This document shows, piece by piece, positions 1 to 11,902 of a stretch of 64,000 bases of DNA. Each line of letters starts with the position of its first letter. Within the stretch, counting starts at the first letter, position 1. The notes beneath the pieces were generated by a model. That model had not been told where the DNA came from. It saw nothing but the letters and a program-made list of their open reading frames with translations, and did no database searches. A program made the position numbers and the translations under genes. The DNA is from Sacculina carcini (Eukaryota > Arthropoda > Thecostraca > Sacculinidae), in contig OU696578.1 in the NCBI GenBank assembly GCA_916048095.2, positions 3,702,906 through 3,766,905 on the forward strand. Direction: 5' to 3'.

Positions 1-935
1 CAAAAAACGTGTAAAATTGGCAAAATTCTCAAATACATCCAAAATTACACTTGAACACCGGGCGACTAAAATTAATTCATTTTTCTACTATTTCTCAGTA
101 ACTATTTGTTATACATAAAAATAAATTATACCATCGTGCTAGAAATCTTGTTTTCTACAATACGGTATATTTTGTAATTTTCCAAAGGGTATCTGAAGGA
201 AGTTACGGCGGTGTAAAGTCAAAAGGACATATTGCCAATTTGACAGCTATTATGCGCACTTGCGATTACACAGGAATATACACCGATCAAATTTCACTGA
301 AGCCCAATCACAATTAAGAATACATCATATTATCTCCAAGCATGGATGGTGTGTTTTTTTACGTACAGTTTAATTAATGCTACACTATACTGAATAGAAA
401 GTGTTTATTGTCCTCAATATTTACACATCAAATGTTTCGCACGACGGGCGGGTAAAATGCTACTTGGAACAAAGTAAGCTAATGAATTTTACTGTGTAAT
501 TTAATTGGTTTAATTTCAAGTTGCATACGCTTGAGCTGCATAAGGATACGGGTTGTAATATCATGCAATGCCAAGTATATGCATATGCTGTTCTAGAGGA
601 AGCATTAATCTGGAATTATAGAGATGTTTCATTGTTTTGATAGTGTTGCACGTCTGAATTACTACACACGAAGGACGGGTGTGAATTTGAGTAGTGTTGA
701 GGGAAAAACTTCGTGAATAATTAAAACAAGAATTTACAAATTTATATTTTTCTATTGGATAAGATTTTTGCTTTTTGATTCATTATATTCTATTTATAGT
801 TCCGCACGACGGGCGGGTTTAAATACGAGGCAGTTCGAGGGAAAATATTTTCATCTAAAATAAAACATTCACATTTAGACTTTTCTATTGGTTAAGACTT
901 TTTATGGGTATATCTTTATATAATTTTTTTTCATA
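1..935 (+). mobile_element. Helitron-family fragment, both ends missing
   Basis: This AT-rich non-coding stretch matches the interiors of the two bounded Helitrons at 35340-38174 and 41871-46670. It holds one copy of their internal tandem unit (1-300) and two hairpin motifs of the form TTCCGCACGACGGGCGGG, at 435-452 (TTTCGC variant) and 800-817. In this family CCGC pairs with GCGG around a short loop. There is no CTAG terminus, and the similarity stops near 935 where the large inverted repeat begins. No Rep/helicase reading frame is present, so it is a non-autonomous relic. Confidence 0.7.
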
Positions 936-1456
936 TAAAAAACCATGCTTTAAAAAAACAATTTAAATCAAGTGGTTTAACCAGCCGCTTATACGTACCA
1001 GCAGACTACTTGCTATACAAAAGGTATTTGAACGTACGTCAATCAAATCTATCTTACATAGATACTGCTTTAGAAAACATTGTTTCATTAAAAAAACGTT
1101 GAATATACGTTTGCCAAAAAAACATCGCAGCAAAAAAAACGTTTTGTTTTGCATCACTACGTAGAACACCGCCAACGCATAGCTTAAAGTGTACACCGAA
1201 ACGGACGATATCTGAGCTGCAGTCCCGCAACGTTTTCTTAACAAATTGTCGCTAGCAACAGCGTGAATCTGCATCACCGACGCTGATTGGTCAAACAATG
1301 TTGATCGTCAACCAATCAGCGACGAGGGGGCTGCTGATGCTAAAGATTGGCACAACGCCACGTAGATACAGGCCTAACGCCACCTAGATACAGGTAGTCT
1401 AGGTGGCATTGGTTTGGCATTAGCGTTCATCAGGCCAACGCCACCTAGATACAGGC

Positions 1457-1498
1457 AACGCCACCTAGATACTATCTAGATACTATCTAGGTGGCGTT
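1457..1498. repeat. 42-bp palindrome able to form a hairpin
   Basis: The 15-base stem AACGCCACCTAGATA is followed by a 12-base spacer and then its exact complement. Several shorter single-sided copies of CCACCTAGATACAGG lie next to it (1360-1456). Equivalent palindromes occur in the right arm at 10384-10425 and, slightly diverged, at 10472-10513. Confidence 0.9.
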
Positions 1499-2395
1499 GA
1501 TACAGGTCGTTTCACGAAAGGATGACGCCATCGGTTCCGGTCATTGCGTTGCTATGTGTTAATGCGGGTGTTTGACTGACATTCCGGATCAACTGACTTG
1601 AAAAATCATGTGACCAACATGCAAAGCTTCAAATACAATTGCAAATGGAATAACTGAATATATTATAAAACCACACAGGCATGATAAAGTCACAACAAAA
1701 ACATGCAGCCACTATACACTAGACAATGTGGAACGTTTTCGCTTCAATTTCTCTCTAATTAATCGTGGATGAATTTCTGTCACAACAATTATTGTTCAGA
1801 AGAATATTTACAGCGGTGCACACACTGTTTGTAAATTACGATGTTGAGAACAGTACAAGAAGTCAAGCATAACACCGCAATCACTCAGTTTCTCTAGTGC
1901 ATGAAACCTATCTTTTGCTCGCTGGTTTCCAACAATACTCAATTTATCATACTTAGTATACTTCAGTACAGTTAAAACCAAAGCAAAACAATATTATCAG
2001 CCTCCAAGTGTATCAACTTTATATCAACCTCAATATTACCTCTCTTCAGAGACAATAAATCTTTCGCCTTTTACTAAAGATTTCCGTGGAGAGTGGCACT
2101 CGAATGAGTCTAAATTAATTTGTTATGGCTCCGCTTACGTGGAGGAGGACCATTTTTATGCTAAAATCTGAAACTGTTTTAAACAAGACAACAGGTGGCA
2201 TAATTTTTTTTACATATTACCTTTTTCCTACCAGAAATCAACTACGTTGATTATAATATGCTTCATTTAGTAGATCAATTATTTGCAAATATTTAACTGC
2301 ATATAATTATAAATAATATAAATATATAAAATTAGCTGCAAATATTTACACAAAGACTAGAAATATACACACAACCTTTGTGTCCCTAATGAGAC

Positions 2396-2587
2396 CTTTC
2401 AATCTCATTGGACGAGGCGAGCGGTGACGTGGCGGACGACGGCGAGCCTGCCGTCATGGAGTACGTTGAGAGGACTGCCGGGACTGATCCGGCAAGTAGC
2501 GGTCAGCAGCAGGCGCGACCACAGCGACAGAGTCAGTGTCCGGCGCGGTTCAATGATTATGTTGTGTATAATTCTAATCGGGCATAG
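2396..2587 (+). pseudogene. Possible retrotransposon Pol C-terminal tail
   Basis: An open frame of about 63 codons ends in TAG at 2585-2587 with the residues ARPQRQSQCPARFNDYVVY. A basic, Pro/Arg-rich stretch followed by RFxDYV is typical of the end of LTR-retrotransposon integrases, or of the integrase-RT linker in copia-type elements. The frame opens straight after a TGA and has no recognisable catalytic domain. It lies within the inverted repeat, so an inverted copy is at about 9313-9480. The assignment rests on composition and a short motif only. Confidence 0.3.
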
Positions 2588-2604
2588 TGATTCTTAGAAT
2601 CACG

Positions 2605-3100
2605 GGGATATGTATTATGTTTATTGTCTATTGCATTGGTGAGTTTATTGTGTGTATATTTCATGGTATTATATCTTGTACTATATATAACTGTGTGCGT
2701 GCATATGTATTTGTGTGCGTACGTGGGAGTGTGATTTTGTGTACGTTGTTGTATGCGCGCGCTGAGGTAGCTGCGTCACACAAGCGCGAGATATGAATGC
2801 ATGCATGCGCGGGTGGTATCCGCCCGGAGTCCACGGTTTCTCGTGCATGCTGGACAGTGCGTTACTGGTGAAGTTAGAGTGGTGTTTGTGCAATGGTGTA
2901 GTGTGTTGCACGGTGGAGAGAATAGTATTTAGTGCATTGTGTTGCGGTGTGATCGTGTTGAATTGTGCTTTCTTGCTCTTTTTTGTGTACTTACATTCAA
3001 ATACAATAATACACATTGAGCATGAGAAATTATAGCATATAATCTTGTAGCTATTGAAGCATTAAATATTGTAGGGTTATAATGGTATATCAGAGCTGGC
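2605..3100 (+). other. LTR-like segment with a primer-site-like motif
   Basis: A GT-rich stretch with TATA-like elements runs from the 17-bp palindrome to 3083-3096, where TGGTATATCAGAGC resembles the TGGTATCAGAGC primer site common in copia-type elements but carries a 2-base insertion. I found no second copy of this segment to prove that it is an LTR, and the TG...CA ends are unclear. Short frames in it look like chance. Confidence 0.25.
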
Positions 3101-3545
3101 TAGTTCATTTCGGAAGGGAAGCGTGTCTCATTATCGACAAACTGTCGCGTGAAGTCGAGCACAATCCGCACCAATCCGAATCCAAACCAATTGTAGCACA
3201 CGCATAATGTTTTCATATTAAATTAATAAAGTTGATTTGAATTAAATTTGAAATTATTGATATTTCTTATTCCAGTTCTGTTGTGGGGAACTATGTGCTT
3301 GCTTGACTCTACAAACACTCATTACCGATGGAACATTTGTTTATATCAATTGTCGAGGTGTTTTCATCAAACTGTGAAAATTCAATATGTTTGTAATGAA
3401 TTTTAAAGGTGGCAATTTTCAGTTGGCATATTTGCCAATAACTAGGCCTGTTCAATTTCAACAATATTAATTACTTTTCAGCCGAATTCGAAGCCAATAT
3501 ACATTGTGAAATAACACGAAAAAATTGGGAAATTGTCACACAGAA
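3100..3545. other. AT-rich spacer, nothing recognised
   Basis: No gene, repeat boundary or RNA is evident here. It ends at a TGTCACACAGAATTACAC motif (3534-3551) that is repeated at 4040-4057. Both copies lead straight into (AC)n tracts. Confidence 0.6.
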
Positions 3546-3682
<137 letters not shown>

Positions 3683-4051
3683 AGGGAAGGGTTCAAACTT
3701 GCTCTGAAAAAACACTTTTTAGCCGACATGATTTCAAACATTTAACGATGTATGTTGATAAGACCATCTTATTTCGATGTAATTCATGTAAATTGCATAT
3801 ACTTAAATGCAGTGTCTTGTGTTGTTTCATATATAGCCTCGATATGATTTTCGTTGTTTGATGCATGATTTGTCCATTGAAGTATATAAATATCATACAC
3901 AAATGAGCACATTCACATGATTGTACAACTGAATGCACTCTAAACTATCCATTCGTCTAAGAGCCACGGCTCGACGAATTGTTGCCTTATTCATCTGTGT
4001 ATACTGTATAACTTGTTTTGTTGTCTATTTGTGTCTAAATTGTCACACAGA

Positions 4052-4054
<3 letters not shown>

Positions 4055-4126
<72 letters not shown>

Positions 4127-4300
4127 AAACACACAAACACACACACACAGACACACACACACACACACACAAATAAACACACACACAAGTACACACACAA
4201 TTACACACACACACACAATTACACACATACACACACAAATACACACAGACACACACATAAATACACACATACAGCTTTTACGCATACACACACATTACAT
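4055..4300. repeat. (AC)n compound microsatellite
   Basis: A pure CA tract to about 4118 is followed by degenerate CA-rich sequence with AA, AG and AAT interruptions to about 4300. Its left flank duplicates the flank of the 3546-3680 tract, so the two probably arose by local duplication. Confidence 0.97.
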
Positions 4301-4398
4301 ACAAGTATATCATTATATCATGTATCTTGTATATCATTGGCACAGGAATGTATTTCGTATTATTTACCACTTCCCTGGCAGCCCATTGAACCTAATAC

Positions 4399-4525
4399 TG
4401 TGGTAATATGGTCCTGTGTCTTAGTCCATACTATAGTGCCCCCTAGCGTGGGATTATGTAACCAGGACGGACAGGGCGTTGAATACACAGTTGGTGCTCG
4501 TTGTCTCTTGTGTGTGCTTATTACA
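4399..4525 (+). mobile_element. Probable 5' LTR (start uncertain) of the Gag relic
   Basis: The segment runs from TGTGGTAATATGG to ...TTATTACA and is followed directly by a primer-binding-site-like TGGCGCAGCCGACAGGAT (4526-4543), 99 bases before a Gag frame. The CA end abutting TGG fixes the right boundary. The left boundary is the nearest plausible TG, and the true LTR may start further upstream. Confidence 0.5.
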
Positions 4526-4543
4526 TGGCGCAGCCGACAGGAT
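4526..4543 (+). promoter_or_regulatory. Candidate tRNA primer-binding site
   Basis: TGGCGCAGCCGACAGGAT begins with TGG, as expected of a sequence complementary to a tRNA 3' CCA end, and it abuts a CA-ending LTR-like segment. I did not assign the tRNA. Confidence 0.5.
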
Positions 4544-4641
4544 GTGAAGGTCAGTGTTAGAAATTTCCCTCTCAGTTAATGATAATCTGGAGGTGTAAGA
4601 CTGACTAATCGAATATATGTCATTACGAAATTGGACTAACA

Positions 4642-5676
4642 ATGGAAAAACAGATTGAAAAACTACTTGAGGTAGTTTCAATGCAAATGCAAGCGAGTGC
4701 TGAACGAGAAACCCGTCAAACTCAAATAATGACGAGTTTAATGGAGCAAATGATGATAACCGAAACACAAAATACATCTCAACATACAGTCGATGAGTCA
4801 CGTACCACACCGAAATTGCCTTCATCCAATATTCCGGTTTCTATATTTCATAGCGGAGCATCGTTGCGCAAATTCGAATCATGGAGGCATAAAGTACCAG
4901 GTTACGTGACTTTATCTAATATCAACTTGTTATCCCCGAAAGAGCAACAAGCTATTCTTTTGTGAATGCTGGATGAGGATTGGGTGCGAGTTTCAGGGTT
5001 CAATATCATTTTCCAAGAGGATGACACACTTGACGATTGCATTTCGAAACTAAGAGAGAATATTCGAGATACTAGAAACGTGATTGTAGACCGCAGGGAA
5101 TTATTTTCTCCCAATCAACAGGACGGCAAATCATTTGTCGAGCTTATATGTGCAGTCCAAGAAACCGCCGCATATTGCGAATTTTGCGAAAAATGCGAAG
5201 TCAACCGACTTCGAGGTAAAATTGTGATGGGCATCCGTGATGAAGAGGCGCTGCAAAGAATGTTTCAAGAGAAAAACTTGACTTTGAATGTGGCTTTAAA
5301 TATTTGTCGGGAAAACGAGAGCGCACGAATAAGCTCACAAGAATTGAAGGCGAACGAAAATGAGGTACATGCAAGTGTGTGCAAAAAACAGACACAACAG
5401 GAAGGCAATGGACGTGCGACTAATTGTAATCGCTGTGGTCGCCGACACGCGAATTCAGAATGCCGTGCATTGAAACAAAGGTGCCACAACTGTGACAAGA
5501 TCGATCGTTTTGCCCGAGTATGCAAGAAGCGGAAATTCAAACCTTCGTATCAGCGCGAACGAGTGGAACACAAGGATGAAAACGTACGCTTCATTATTTC
5601 TGACGTAAATGTTCAAGCAGTTGAAAGTCATAAGATCAGGAAACTACCGTTGACAGAAGTGAGCGCGTTAACATAA
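4642..5676 (+). pseudogene. gag: Ty3/gypsy-type Gag, broken by one in-frame TGA
   Basis: Two frames (4642-4965 and 4966-5676) are in the same phase and separated by a single TGA at 4963-4965. Together they span about 344 codons. The N-terminal half has a coiled-coil-like start (MEKQIEKLLEVVSMQ). The middle shows the pattern FCEKCEVNRLRGKIVMGIRD followed by LTLNVALNICRENE, typical of Gag in the gypsy elements often annotated as K02A2.6-like in animals. The C terminus has two zinc-knuckle motifs. CNRCGRRHANSEC has three residues before His instead of the usual four. CHNCDKIDRFARVC has Arg in place of the zinc-binding His. No protease, RT or integrase follows; a short ITELLEEFRIIF-like stretch near 5690 may be a Pol scrap after an internal deletion. 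It is an inactive copy. Confidence 0.8.
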
Positions 5677-5945
5677 ATTAATCACGGAACTTCTTGAAGA
5701 ATTTCGGATCATCTTTCTTGTCCTTATGAGCAGTCGCCAAATGTTTTTCAGTTTGCAGGGACGCATACTTTCATTTGAGAGTGAGATCATGCATAGCATA
5801 CACATGGGTATTGTGGCGTTTTGTGGATACTCAATAACCCCATTTATGCAAGATAATCCACGGAATACTGTCGCGGAATACACGCATATGCATAGCATAT
5901 ATAGCAATGTTATGTATATCTTTATTAAACATGAATATTAAATAT
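5677..5945. other. Spacer after the Gag relic
   Basis: This may include a Pol remnant at about 5675-5735 (+). Otherwise I see no gene. Confidence 0.4.
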
Positions 5946-6085
5946 GTTAATATTTTTATCATATATTGTGTGATTAATAATATTTTTATCATATATTATG
6001 TGATTAATAATATTTTTATCATATATTATGTGATTAATAATATTTTTATCATATATATGTGATTAATAATATTTTTTTATATCAG
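5946..6085. repeat. 30-bp tandem repeat, about 4.5 copies
   Basis: The unit contains TAATATTTTTATCATATATT followed by ATGTGATTAA. The first copies differ by one base and the fourth lacks two bases. It is pure AT-rich minisatellite without coding meaning. Confidence 0.95.
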
Positions 6086-6659
6086 ATTGTTAATAATTTC
6101 GTTATTAACATAATTAAGCTAAGACACGAGCAGTGAACAATATACACTAAGCCGTGCACTATACATCCCAGTGGCTTCCAAACATTCTGCATGTGGCTCC
6201 ATTCATGCACCACGTGTCACAAACGCGAGCGCATTATCTGAAATATACATGTGCTATGTGAAAATACAGTGAATATAAAGGTGAGATGTTGTGAGGCTTA
6301 AATAGATCAAGCTAATGTGATTGATATTTCTATAAGGTTAATAAACACTCATCTAGGATAACCCGGTGAAATGAATGAAATAAAACTAATTAATTACCAT
6401 ATTTCCTGTGTATAAGTTAACCTTTTTGGTCTAAATTTTCCATTTATGAATAGGGGATTCTTAAACACACAATCATATATACTAATATGTACTTTTCCTA
6501 GAGTTTTAGGCAAAAAAATGAATGGGTCACTTGAATACATGAGAATATGGCAAATAAAATAAAAAAGTTGACATTCCGCTCGCCCCCGGGCAGCTTTTTG
6601 CTGTTATTTGATTAGTGTGTGATTTGTGTGTGTCATAATATTCGACTAGCAATTGTTGC
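6086..6659. other. AT-rich spacer, nothing recognised
   Basis: No coding or RNA signature is visible. It ends where the segment shared with 28676 onwards begins. Confidence 0.6.
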
Positions 6660-9222
6660 ACACAAACAACAACAATAATAAACTAACAGAAATTGCCGAA
6701 CCAAAACATCACCTTCTAAATTATTCATACAAACACACACGCACACACACAGAACACACACGTACACACACAGAACAGTATAGATATATAGCTCCGGTTA
6801 TAGTCATACCCTGCGAACTTGGACAAGGACAAGGATAAGGACACCGACACTCAATCATATTTGTTACTAGTAATACATAATAAGTACTTAGAAAATATAT
6901 ACATATATAGAAAATGTTATATTGTTTAGAATTTTAATACGTCTTATTTTGACTGGTTTTTAATATATTTTGGTAGTCCTTGTTCAGTCCGTGGGCCTCG
7001 TATTTGAGACCCCTGATTTTAACGTATGTCTTTGCACGAGTCTGCGATGTATTGCTGTATAATATGTATGTACGTGTGTGTGTGTGTGTGTTATTTTGGT
7101 GTGACTCTGTTGTTTAAATCAATTAGTTTTGTAGTCACTGGGGTGTTATTTACTCGTGAGTGTCACGTGAAAAAAGTCATTGGTTTCTAGCTCTATGATT
7201 GGTCGTGCTGGTCATCTCGCCACAAATAGGTCGCAACATTTGTTACCGCGGAAAGTAAAAACCTGAATGCAGAAAGTATTGTTTATTAATGTTGCGGATG
7301 GAATCAACATTTAGACGTCAATACTTTCTCAACACCGTGTTCAATGTGTCAAATTCACTCATTCATTCTCAATTCAGCTTGTTACGAATCAACGTCTGCT
7401 GTTTCATAGGGAGTGATGTTGAGGATTTCGGCTGTAACACAAGTAGATGGCAGCTAGTGGTACACCAGATATTGCACGTGCCTGATGTTGTTCACATGTC
7501 TGTACCAAAACTTGCCAGATGATGTTCTGTGTGGATTAACTGTTCTGGACTATATCTCTGTGGCGGTTCATTAGCGGCCACAGACTGATGAAGGATGTTA
7601 TATTGTTCATTGTTCATAGTCTAATTGGTCTAACTGCTCTAGACTATATCTCTGTGGCGGTTCTTTACTGGCGACAGACTGCTGAAGGATCTTATATTGT
7701 TCATTGGCTTGTGGCTGTGTATAACTCTCCAAAGGCTGCGCGTAACAGTTGAACTGTTGCTGGCATATTTCATCAGTCGGAGCACAACTTCCCTGGGACT
7801 GGTCGTAATGGGAGAATTTCTGCTGGCTGTTTGCTTGTGGCATTTGATAACTGCTCACATTTTGCTGCAAGCAGTTTGACTGTTGCTGATCGTTTGCTTG
7901 TGGCGGAACATCAACCGCCAGTTGCTGCACATAATACTCCGTCACAAGTTGATAATTTGCCTCTGGCAATACATAACTTGCCAGAGGCTGTACGAAATAA
8001 ATTAGCTCTTGTTGGACGTTTGTCTGAGGAGACTGGGGCGTCCCCAGAGGCTGCTCCAAGCTGTTAAAGCACTGATGTTGGTCACTTGCTTGTGTCTCAC
8101 CAGGACTTTCCGAAGTGTTGTTCAACTGCTGTTCATTTGTATGAGGCCGGTCATAGCTGGACATATTCTGCCCGTAACAGCCGAGTTGTTGATTATCTGA
8201 CTGTGCTGTTAAATATTCTTCAAGAGAATACACGTAGCAGTTGAACTGCTGCTGAAGGCTTGCTGATGGCATCGCATATCCCGCCAGAAACTGTGAGTTG
8301 TCACAGTTGAGTTTCTGTTCACTCGCATATGACACATCGTAGTTCTTCTGGGTATGATCGTAATTGGTAAGCTGTTGTTGCTTGTTGGCTCGTAGCGGTT
8401 CATGTGTAGGAATTGTTTGTTTAATGTAATTGATCTGTTCTGTGTAACTTGTTGATGCTGGCTAAGAACTTGCTACACTCTGCTCCTGGAAGTTGAGCTG
8501 CTGTTTGATGTTTGGCCGAGACGGATGATAAGTTCCCGGTGGTTGATTAATATTGTTGAACTCCTGCTGGATGTTGTCTTGAGGCAGTTCATCATTAATC
8601 ACAGGTTTTGGTACGTAGCTGGTTTGTTCTGACCAATTTGCCTGTGGCGGTACATCTCCCGCCAAATGCTTCACTTGATAGTTGAATTGTTGATGTTGCA
8701 TCATCTGTGGTGGAGCGTAATTCTCCAGTGGATAGACATAGCAGCAGAACTGCTGCTCGTAGTTCGCCAGAGGCAGTTCACATCCCGCGAGAGGCTGTGA
8801 GTTGTGATAGTTGAAACTTACATGTGACTGATCGTAGCTAGCTTGGAGCTGATCTAAATGGTAATACTGCTGGTGGTCGTTGGTCTGTGGCAGTTCATTG
8901 CTTGTAACAGGCTGTTGTGCATAGTTGACCTGCTCCGAGTAAATAGTCATTGGCGGTTCATAGCTCTCTACAGGATGAGCTTGACTGTTGACCTCTTGAG
9001 AGAGGCTTGCGTGATATGTTTGATGAGCCCACAGATACTGCTGCAAGCGTTTGAACTGATCATGACATTGATTTGTCTTCACGTGGGCGTATATCTGTTC
9101 TACATTACCATGCTGAAGAACGGTACTTGCTAGTTGATGCTCGTAGGAGGCTTGTTCTTGATCTTGAATTGTCTCTGCAGTTTCCAAACTGGTCATTGGT
9201 TGAACAAAGTTGGATAACTTTA
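6660..9222. repeat. Segmental duplicate of 28676-31133
   Basis: From an ACAACAACAATAATAAACT motif onwards this segment runs co-linear with 28676-31133, including the short GT tract near 7075, the shared flanking sequence and the Q-rich coding region. It stops at about 9222, where the inverted-repeat arm begins. The duplicate therefore lacks the 5' end of the Q-rich gene. Confidence 0.9.
7607..9222 (-). pseudogene. Truncated paralogue of the Q-rich repeat protein
   Basis: The two minus-strand frames 8462-9196 and 7607-8335 are in the same phase and match the 702-residue protein encoded at 29510-31618. The first covers roughly its residues 169-411 and the second begins near residue 444. They are separated by one TAG at 8462-8464, where the intact paralogue has Glu in SVASSEPAST; the frame stays open on both sides of it. 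Homology on the 5' side ends abruptly inside KLSNFVQPM, about residue 161, at the junction with the inverted repeat (about 9222). The start and the first 160 residues are therefore missing. Near 7607 the C terminus also differs, because a short local duplication of the TTGTTCAT region shifts the end. Long open frames despite truncation suggest it was lost recently. Confidence 0.85.
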
Positions 9223-9229
9223 TTCCCCC

Positions 9230-9309
9230 GTGATTCTAAGAATCACTATGCCCGATTACAATTATCCCCGTGATTCTAAGAATCACTATGCCCGATTACA
9301 ATTATACAC
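9230..9309. repeat. Duplicated 40-bp unit holding a 17-bp palindrome
   Basis: GTGATTCTAAGAATCAC occurs at 9230-9246 and 9270-9286, each followed by TATGCCCGATTACAATTAT. The left arm of the inverted repeat has a single copy at 2587-2603 with the central base complemented. The palindrome marks the inner edge of both arms. Confidence 0.9.
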
Positions 9310-10855
9310 AACATAATCATTGAACCGCGCCGGACACTGACTCTGTCGCTGTGGTCGCGCCTGCTGCTGACCGCTAATCGCCGGATCAGTCCCGGCAGTC
9401 CTCTCAACGTACTCCATCACGGCAGGCTCGCCGTCGTCCGCCACGTCACCGCTCGCCTCGTCCAATGAGATTGAAAGGTATCATTAGGGATACAAAGGCT
9501 GTGTGTATATTTGTAGTCTTTGTGTAAATATTTGCAGCTAATTATTTATATTTATATTATTTATAATTATATGCAGTTAAATATTTGCAAATAATTGATC
9601 TACTAAATGAAATGATGAAGCATATTATAATCAACGTAGTTGATTTCTGGTAGGAAAAAGTTAATATGTAAAAAAAATTATGCCACCTGTTGTCTTGTTT
9701 AAAACAGTTTCAGATTTTAGCATAAAAAATGGTCCTCCTCCACGTAAGCGCAGCCATAAAAAATTAATTTAGACTCATTCGAGTGCCACTCTCCACGGAA
9801 ATTTTTCGTAAAAGGCGAAAGATTTATTGGCTCGGAAGAGAGGTAATATTGAGGTTGATATAAAGTTGATATACATGGAGTCTGATAATATTGTTTTGCT
9901 TTGGTTTTAACTGTACTGAAATATACTAAGTATGATAAATTGAGTATTGTTGGAAACCAGCGAGCAAAAGATAGGTTTCATGCACTAGAAAAACTGAGTG
10001 ATTGCGGTGTTATGCTTGACTTCTTGTACTGTTCTCAACATCGTAATTTACAAACAGTGTGTGCACCGCTGTAAATGTTCTTCTGAACAATAATTGTTGT
10101 GACAGAAATTCATCCACGATTAATTAGAGAGAAATTGAAGCGAAAACGTTCCACATTGTCTAGTGTATAGTGGTTGCATGTTTTTGTTGTGACTTTATCA
10201 TGCCTGTGTGGTTTTATAATATATTCAGTTATTCCATTTGCAATTGTATTTGAAGCTTTGCATGTTGGTCACATGATTTTTCAAGTCAGTTGATCCGGAA
10301 TGTCAGTCAAACACCCGCATTAACATATAGCAACGCAATGACCGGAACCGATGACGTCATCCTTTCGTGAAACGACCTGTATCAACGCCACCTAGATAGT
10401 ATCTAGATAGTATCTAGGTGGCGTTGCCTGTATCTAGGTGGCGTTGGCCTGATGAACGCTAATGCCAAACCAATGCCGCCTAGATAGTATCTAGATAGTA
10501 TCTAGGTGGCGTTGCCTGTAACTAGGTGGCGTTGGCCTGATGAACGCTAATGCCAAACCAATGCCACCTAGACTACCTGTATCTAGGTGGCGTTAGGCCT
10601 GTATCTAGGTGGCTTTGTGCCAATATTTAGCATCAGCAGCCCCCTCGTCGCTGATTGGTTGACGATCAACATTGTTTGACCAATCAGCGTCGGTGATACA
10701 GATTCACGCTGTTGCTAGCGACAATTTGTTAAGAAAACGTTGCGGGACTGCAGCTCAGATATCGTCCGTTTCGGTGTACTGTTTAAGCTATGCGTTGGCG
10801 GTGTTCTACGTAGTGATGCAAAACAAAACGTTTTTTATGCGTTTTTTTGGCAAAA
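9230..10855. repeat. Right arm of the large inverted repeat
   Basis: This is the reverse complement of the left arm at 955-2603, with one extra duplication of about 90 bp in the CTAGGTGGCGTT hairpin cluster (10384-10600). After 10855 the match is lost and resumes at about 14527-14700. The intervening DNA contains the LTR element at 11165-14412 plus about 0.4 kb of A/T-rich sequence. Another piece related to the arm (around TTATGCCACCTGTTGT) lies at 15005-15060. Confidence 0.85.
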
Positions 10856-11164
10856 AAAATTGTCATCGGATGTCGGATTTTATTACATAGAAACGAGTTT
10901 AATTGACGTTTTGTACATCTTTACGTGTCTTATTTCAAAGATAATTTGATAATAGTATAAATGAACCAAAAATATTTATCAATAAATACCTCAGGAGACT
11001 GTTTGAAAGTGCATCCGGATCCGGTGGTTTAGGTTTTTTCATTGAGAAACCCATGTTTTTAAAGATAGTTATAATTATGTGTATATTTGAAATAGTTTGT
11101 CAGCAGAACAAAAATACATTTAGTAATCATGTGTTTTTTTTAAAAGAAACCATGTTTTTATGAA

Positions 11165-11902
11165 TGTAACATTTTTGTTTATCAGTGATGATAGTTCTAG
11201 TGGAGCAGGCCTCTTATCGTTGTGCGCCGCGATAACGCTTGATGTCCGATTCCAAACAGTAGTTTTGTTGAAACAATGTATTTCGTCGTGATATTGAAAG
11301 TTGCAGTTCTTAGCTCTATCGTCCTAACGTTATATTCAATGTTCTATACTATCTGTTCTGCCTGTATCTGCTAGTCTGTCTCTCCTGTCTGTCTTCCTAT
11401 CTGTGCTCTTGTTCTCCATACTGCCGCTGCTCTTCTATTCCTATCTCCATACTGCCTATTCCGAATGGTGAAAACACTGTGCTTATATAGTGCTAGCTAG
11501 CGCCGCCTACTTCATTCTGCAGCTCCAAGTTGTGCACGACCTCATTAGTTACGAACCACAAGGTCACCACAATTCAACACGCCCGGCACACGCACATAGC
11601 TTTACACACTGGTGTGGGTGATATATGCGTGTTCCCGTGCTTCTCTGGTTTTCTCTTAATGTCTTACAGTGTATGTGTGTGTGTCTACGTGTGTGCAACC
11701 AATGCTGTGTTCTGTATTATAACCTACTGTGTTGACAGTGATGCATGTGTTTACGCTTCACTTCCTGTCCTAACTTCTATCCTATGTCACTTTCAATGCA
11801 CAACATACAATACACAATGCACAAAACAATCAACGATTACTAAATAAAGATATAAGAATACAAGTTATATACAACACCGCATGAAATATAAACATTGTTA
11901 CA
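11165..11902 (-). repeat. Left LTR, 738 bp
   Basis: The ends are TGTAAC...GTTACA. It is offset by exactly 2510 bp from the right LTR. It would be the 3' LTR if the primer site at 13653-13672 is real. Confidence 0.92.

Larger units (their letters stand above)
955..2603. repeat. Left arm of a large inverted repeat
   Basis: The reverse complement of this segment recurs at 9230-10855 and continues at about 14527-14700, after an LTR element and about 0.4 kb of other sequence in the right arm. Matching landmarks include the CTAGGTGGCGTT hairpins, the segment around the 11-base motif CCACGTAAGCG and the 17-bp palindrome at the inner edge (2587-2603). Sub-segments of the arm (1560-1925 and 2040-2150) also occur in direct repeats near 27.1, 39.5, 58.4 and 63.8 kb. 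The arms flank 6.6 kb of unrelated DNA. Confidence 0.85.

Noticed and set aside
963..1298. 111-codon minus-strand frame with a similar partner at 10672-10890 (+)
   Set aside because: The similarity comes from the inverted repeat at DNA level. The two frames end differently after small indels and show no domain, so conservation is not evidence of coding.
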